In this document: positions 23,157-25,339 of the stretch, in pieces | Position numbering within the stretch: position 1 is the stretch's first letter | Layout: each line of letters opens with the position of its first letter | Assembly (NCBI GenBank): GCA_021777685.1 | Contig: JAJYDH010000017.1 | Coordinates: 1-25,339, forward strand | DNA length: 25,339 nt | Direction of reading: 5' to 3' | From: Planctomycetota bacterium | GTDB lineage: Bacteria > Planctomycetota > Planctomycetia > Isosphaerales > Isosphaeraceae | Program-made: the position numbers and the translations under genes | Notes under the pieces: model-generated | What the model was told of the DNA's origin: nothing | Database searches by the model: none | The model's input: the letters and a program-made list of their open reading frames with translations, nothing else

Positions 23157-25190
23157 ATGATGAAGGCTGGCGCACGGTCGGCTCTCCGTTGGTTCTCGAT
23201 CGCGTCGCGTTCAAAATCCTCGTTCCCACGGTCCTCCGTGGGAATGCCGTCTTCGACGCTCCTGCGTCGTCCCCCGGCCGGTCGACGTCGCCTGGAACAG
23301 GACGCGGAGCGTCCGGGACGGCATTCCCACGCGGAGCGTGGGAACGAGTGGCGTGGCGGACAGGCCCTGTTCCTGGTGGTCGGGATCGCCCTCGCGTGCC
23401 CGCCCGGGGCGGTCGCGCAGCGGCGGATGGAGACGCTCGGCCGGGGGACGATCGCGATCCCGAAGGACGACGGCAAGGTCTACGTCGGCTGGCGGATGCT
23501 CGTCACCGACCCCGAGGGCATCGCCTTCCATCTCGATCGGTCGACCGACGGCGCCCCGCCCGTCCGCCTGACCCGCGAGCCGGTCCGCGACTCGACCAAC
23601 TTCCTTGACGCCGACGCCCCCCTCGATCGATCCAACACCTACTCCGTCAGGCCGGTCCTCGAAGGCCGCGAGGGCGAGGCCGGCGCCCCGTTCACGCTCA
23701 AGGCTGGCGCACCCCGGCGACAAGACATCGAGGTCCCCTTGCGGACGCCGCAGGGCTACACCCCCAATGATGCCTCGGCCGCCGACCTCGACGGCGATGG
23801 CGAATACGAGATCGTCGTCCACATGACCGGCCGGGGACGGGACAACTCGCAGGCCGGGATGACCGACCCGCCGATCCTCCACGCCTACAAGCTCGACGGC
23901 ACCCTGCTCTGGTCGATCAACCTGGGCAAGAACGTCCGCGAGGGGGCCCACTACACGCAGTTCATGGCCTTCGACCTCGACGGCGACGGCCGCGCCGAGG
24001 TCGCCTGCAAGACGGCCGACGGGACCGTCGACGGCCGGGGCCAGGCCATCGGCGACGCGAAGGCCAACCATGTCGACGCCGCCGGCAAGATCCTCACCGG
24101 CCCCGAGTTCTTCACGGTCTTCGACGGCAAGACGGGGGCCGCGCTTGCGACGGCCGACTACATCCCGCCCCGGGGCGACATCGGCGGCTGGGGAGGGCCC
24201 GGCGGCAACGGCGGGAACGACCGGTCGGGCAACCGGGTCGACCGGTTCCTGGCCTGCGTGGCGTACCTCGACGGCAAGCTCCCCAGCGTGGTCATGTGCC
24301 GGGGTTATTATGGGAGGACGGTCCTGGCCGCGTGGGACTGGCGAGGGGGCAAGCTCACCTCGCGCTGGGTCTTCGACACCAACCAGGGCTATCCCTCGTT
24401 CGCGGGCCAGGGGAACCACAGCGTGAGCGTCGCCGACGTGGACGGCGACGGCCGCGACGAGATCGTCTACGGGTCGATGGTGGTCGACGACGACGGCCGC
24501 GGGCTGTTCTCGACCGGCCTGAGGCACGGCGACGCCCTGCACGTCGGCGACCTCGACCCCTCCCGGCCGGGCCTCGAAGTCTTCGGCGTCCACGAGAACG
24601 AGGGGCGGGCCAACAGCAGCCCGGGCTCGGCGATGTACGACGCCCGGACCGGCGAAATCCTCTGGAAGACGGCGCAGGGAGAGGACGTCGGCCGGGGGCT
24701 TGCCGCCGACATCGACCCGACCCGTCCCGGATGCGAATGCTGGGGAGGGCCCGGGGGCTTGCGGACGTGCCAGGGGGAGCCGATCGGCCCCGCGCCCAGG
24801 TCCGCCAACTTCGCCATCTGGTGGGACGCCGACCTGCTCCGCGAGACCCTCGACGGCATCCGGATCTCGAAATGGGACTGGCGGGGCGGCAAGCTCGACC
24901 CGATCTTCGCCGCGACCGGCTGCGCCTCGAACAACGGGTCGAAGGCCACCCCCTGCCTGAGCGCCGACCTTTTCGGCGACTGGCGGGAGGAGGTGGTCTT
25001 CCGGTCGCTCGACAACAGGAGCCTGCGGATCTACTCGACGACCGACCTGACCGCTCACCGGATTCCGACCCTGATGCACGACCCGCAGTACCGGCTGGCG
25101 ATCGCCTGGCAGAACGTCGGCTACAACCAGCCGCCCCACCCCGGGTTCTTCCTGGGCGAAGGCTATCGGCCGGGGAAGCCCGCTCGCTAA
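23157..25190 (+). CDS. Rhamnogalacturonan lyase (polysaccharide lyase family 11 type)
   Basis: The 677-residue secreted enzyme should cleave the rhamnogalacturonan-I backbone by beta-elimination. After the signal region comes an N-terminal FN3-like domain (about 89-200, METLGRGTIAIP), then an eight-bladed beta-propeller with calcium-binding DLDGDGEYE, DLDGDGRAE and DVDGDGRDE loops and the conserved NDASAADLDGDGE, GAHYTQFMAFD and CASNNGSKATPCLSADLFG stretches. These match PL11 enzymes (YesW/YesX-like). The ATG at 23157 follows the esterase stop (23154-23156) without a gap. The signal peptide is odd: the hydrophobic core (ALFLVVGIALA) begins only at residue 70, because a palindromic repeat at 23219-23348 encodes residues about 22-64. 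No ATG/GTG/TTG placed just ahead of the core in frame gives a normal signal peptide, so the true N-terminus is uncertain. Confidence 0.93.
   Translation: MMKAGARSALRWFSIASRSKSSFPRSSVGMPSSTLLRRPPAGRRRLEQDAERPGRHSHAERGNEWRGGQALFLVVGIALACPPGAVAQRRMETLGRGTIAIPKDDGKVYVGWRMLVTDPEGIAFHLDRSTDGAPPVRLTREPVRDSTNFLDADAPLDRSNTYSVRPVLEGREGEAGAPFTLKAGAPRRQDIEVPLRTPQGYTPNDASAADLDGDGEYEIVVHMTGRGRDNSQAGMTDPPILHAYKLDGTLLWSINLGKNVREGAHYTQFMAFDLDGDGRAEVACKTADGTVDGRGQAIGDAKANHVDAAGKILTGPEFFTVFDGKTGAALATADYIPPRGDIGGWGGPGGNGGNDRSGNRVDRFLACVAYLDGKLPSVVMCRGYYGRTVLAAWDWRGGKLTSRWVFDTNQGYPSFAGQGNHSVSVADVDGDGRDEIVYGSMVVDDDGRGLFSTGLRHGDALHVGDLDPSRPGLEVFGVHENEGRANSSPGSAMYDARTGEILWKTAQGEDVGRGLAADIDPTRPGCECWGGPGGLRTCQGEPIGPAPRSANFAIWWDADLLRETLDGIRISKWDWRGGKLDPIFAATGCASNNGSKATPCLSADLFGDWREEVVFRSLDNRSLRIYSTTDLTAHRIPTLMHDPQYRLAIAWQNVGYNQPPHPGFFLGEGYRPGKPAR
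23219..23348. repeat. Palindromic repeat inside the 5' end of the lyase gene
   Basis: Outer arms 23219-23251 and 23317-23348 are inverted near-copies containing CTCGTTCCCACG and GTGGGAATGCCGTC. Inner arms around 23254-23267 and 23300-23314 (GACGCTCC/GGAGCGTC) continue the structure. GTTCCCACG-type palindromes of this kind are dispersed, mostly intergenic repeats in planctomycetes and others. Here the element is read through in frame and adds about 43 Arg/Ser/Pro-rich residues before the signal-peptide core. Confidence 0.8.
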
Positions 25191-25239
25191 GGACCGCCGA
25201 TCCAATAACTTCCCGATTCGCGGGGGAAGCCTTTGGAGT

Positions 25240-25263
25240 GCGGGAGCTTGCTCCCGCTTTCTT
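25240..25263 (+). terminator. Likely intrinsic terminator of the pectin operon
   Basis: GCGGGAGC and GCTCCCGC form an 8-bp GC-rich stem around a TT, followed by TTTCTT. It lies 50 bases after the lyase stop codon. It is also the first unit of the GGGAGCTTGCTCCC repeat block, so a repeat may have been co-opted as terminator. Confidence 0.5.
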
Positions 25264-25339
25264 GGAGGGAGCTTGCTCCCGGATCTGAGCGGCGTCCGCC
25301 GTCGGGAGCAAGCTCCCGGGGACAAAGCGGGAGCAAGCT
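25241..25339. repeat. Block of GGGAGCTTGCTCCC palindromes, cut by window end
   Basis: The 14-base palindromic unit occurs at 25242-25255, 25267-25280 and 25304-25317, with a fourth copy starting at 25329 and cut by the window edge. The pairs are arranged as a larger inverted repeat: 25245-25281 and 25303-25339 match outside a central 7-base difference. No gene is seen in 25191-25339. Confidence 0.75.

Noticed and set aside
23157..23420. Frameshift or sequencing error at the start of the lyase gene
   Set aside because: The frame is open throughout, and the extra residues are fully explained by a recognisable inverted repeat.
23163..23712. 13-base direct repeat AAGGCTGGCGCAC at 23163 and 23700
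   Set aside because: A few repeats of this length are expected by chance in 25 kb of GC-rich DNA, and the flanks do not match.
25241..25339. Possible CRISPR-like repeat array
   Set aside because: The units are short palindromes (14 bases) with irregular spacing in alternating orientation and no uniform spacers; no cas genes are nearby.

Overview
The window is GC-rich, densely coding DNA from a bacterium that is most likely a planctomycete of the Isosphaeraceae/Gemmatales type. This rests on a secreted multi-domain cytochrome c protein with the Planctomycetes/Verrucomicrobia-style haem-binding domain, a DUF1080 protein, a secreted carboxypeptidase-regulatory-like repeat protein, pectin-degradation genes, and several families of short palindromic repeats between genes. 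The lineage is inferred from gene content only.

Layout. (1) 24-3569, minus: a 1181-residue secreted protein with repeated carboxypeptidase-regulatory-like beta domains and an alpha-helical C-terminal half. (2) 3570-4037: divergent spacer holding a 184-bp element made of nested inverted repeats. (3) 4038-7916, plus: a secreted di-haem cytochrome c, DUF6797, LamG and beta-propeller protein. (4) 8012-13370, plus: a tightly coupled pair, a 142-residue protein that looks like a beta-grasp (ubiquitin/ThiS/MoaD-like) fold ending in Gly-Gly, and a 1641-residue DUF4132-family protein. (5) 13502-18054, minus: a cytoplasmic NAD-dependent molybdenum formate dehydrogenase, with an alpha subunit and a fused NuoE/NuoF-type diaphorase subunit. 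(6) 18286-19104, minus: a secreted DUF1080 protein. (7) 19403-25190, plus: a four-gene operon with gaps of 3, 10 and 0 bases, encoding a DHDPS/aldolase-family protein, an Old Yellow Enzyme-type flavoprotein, a CE12-type rhamnogalacturonan acetylesterase and a PL11-type rhamnogalacturonan lyase. It ends in a likely hairpin terminator within a repeat block.

How the genes work together. The last two operon enzymes would deacetylate and cleave the rhamnogalacturonan-I backbone of pectin outside the cytoplasm. The first two may process sugar-acid products inside the cell, and the divergent DUF1080 protein may add another sugar-cleaving step. The formate dehydrogenase pair would oxidise formate and deliver electrons to NAD+. 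The Gly-Gly protein plus DUF4132 pair is the best candidate for an undescribed two-component system: nothing in the window tells its function, but the fold-like C-terminus and translational coupling suggest physical partnership.

Palindromic repeats are the other theme. At least five different inverted-repeat families sit in or between genes. One supplies the last codons of the diaphorase gene, and another lies inside the signal-peptide region of the lyase. No rRNA, tRNA, CRISPR array, transposase or phage gene was seen.
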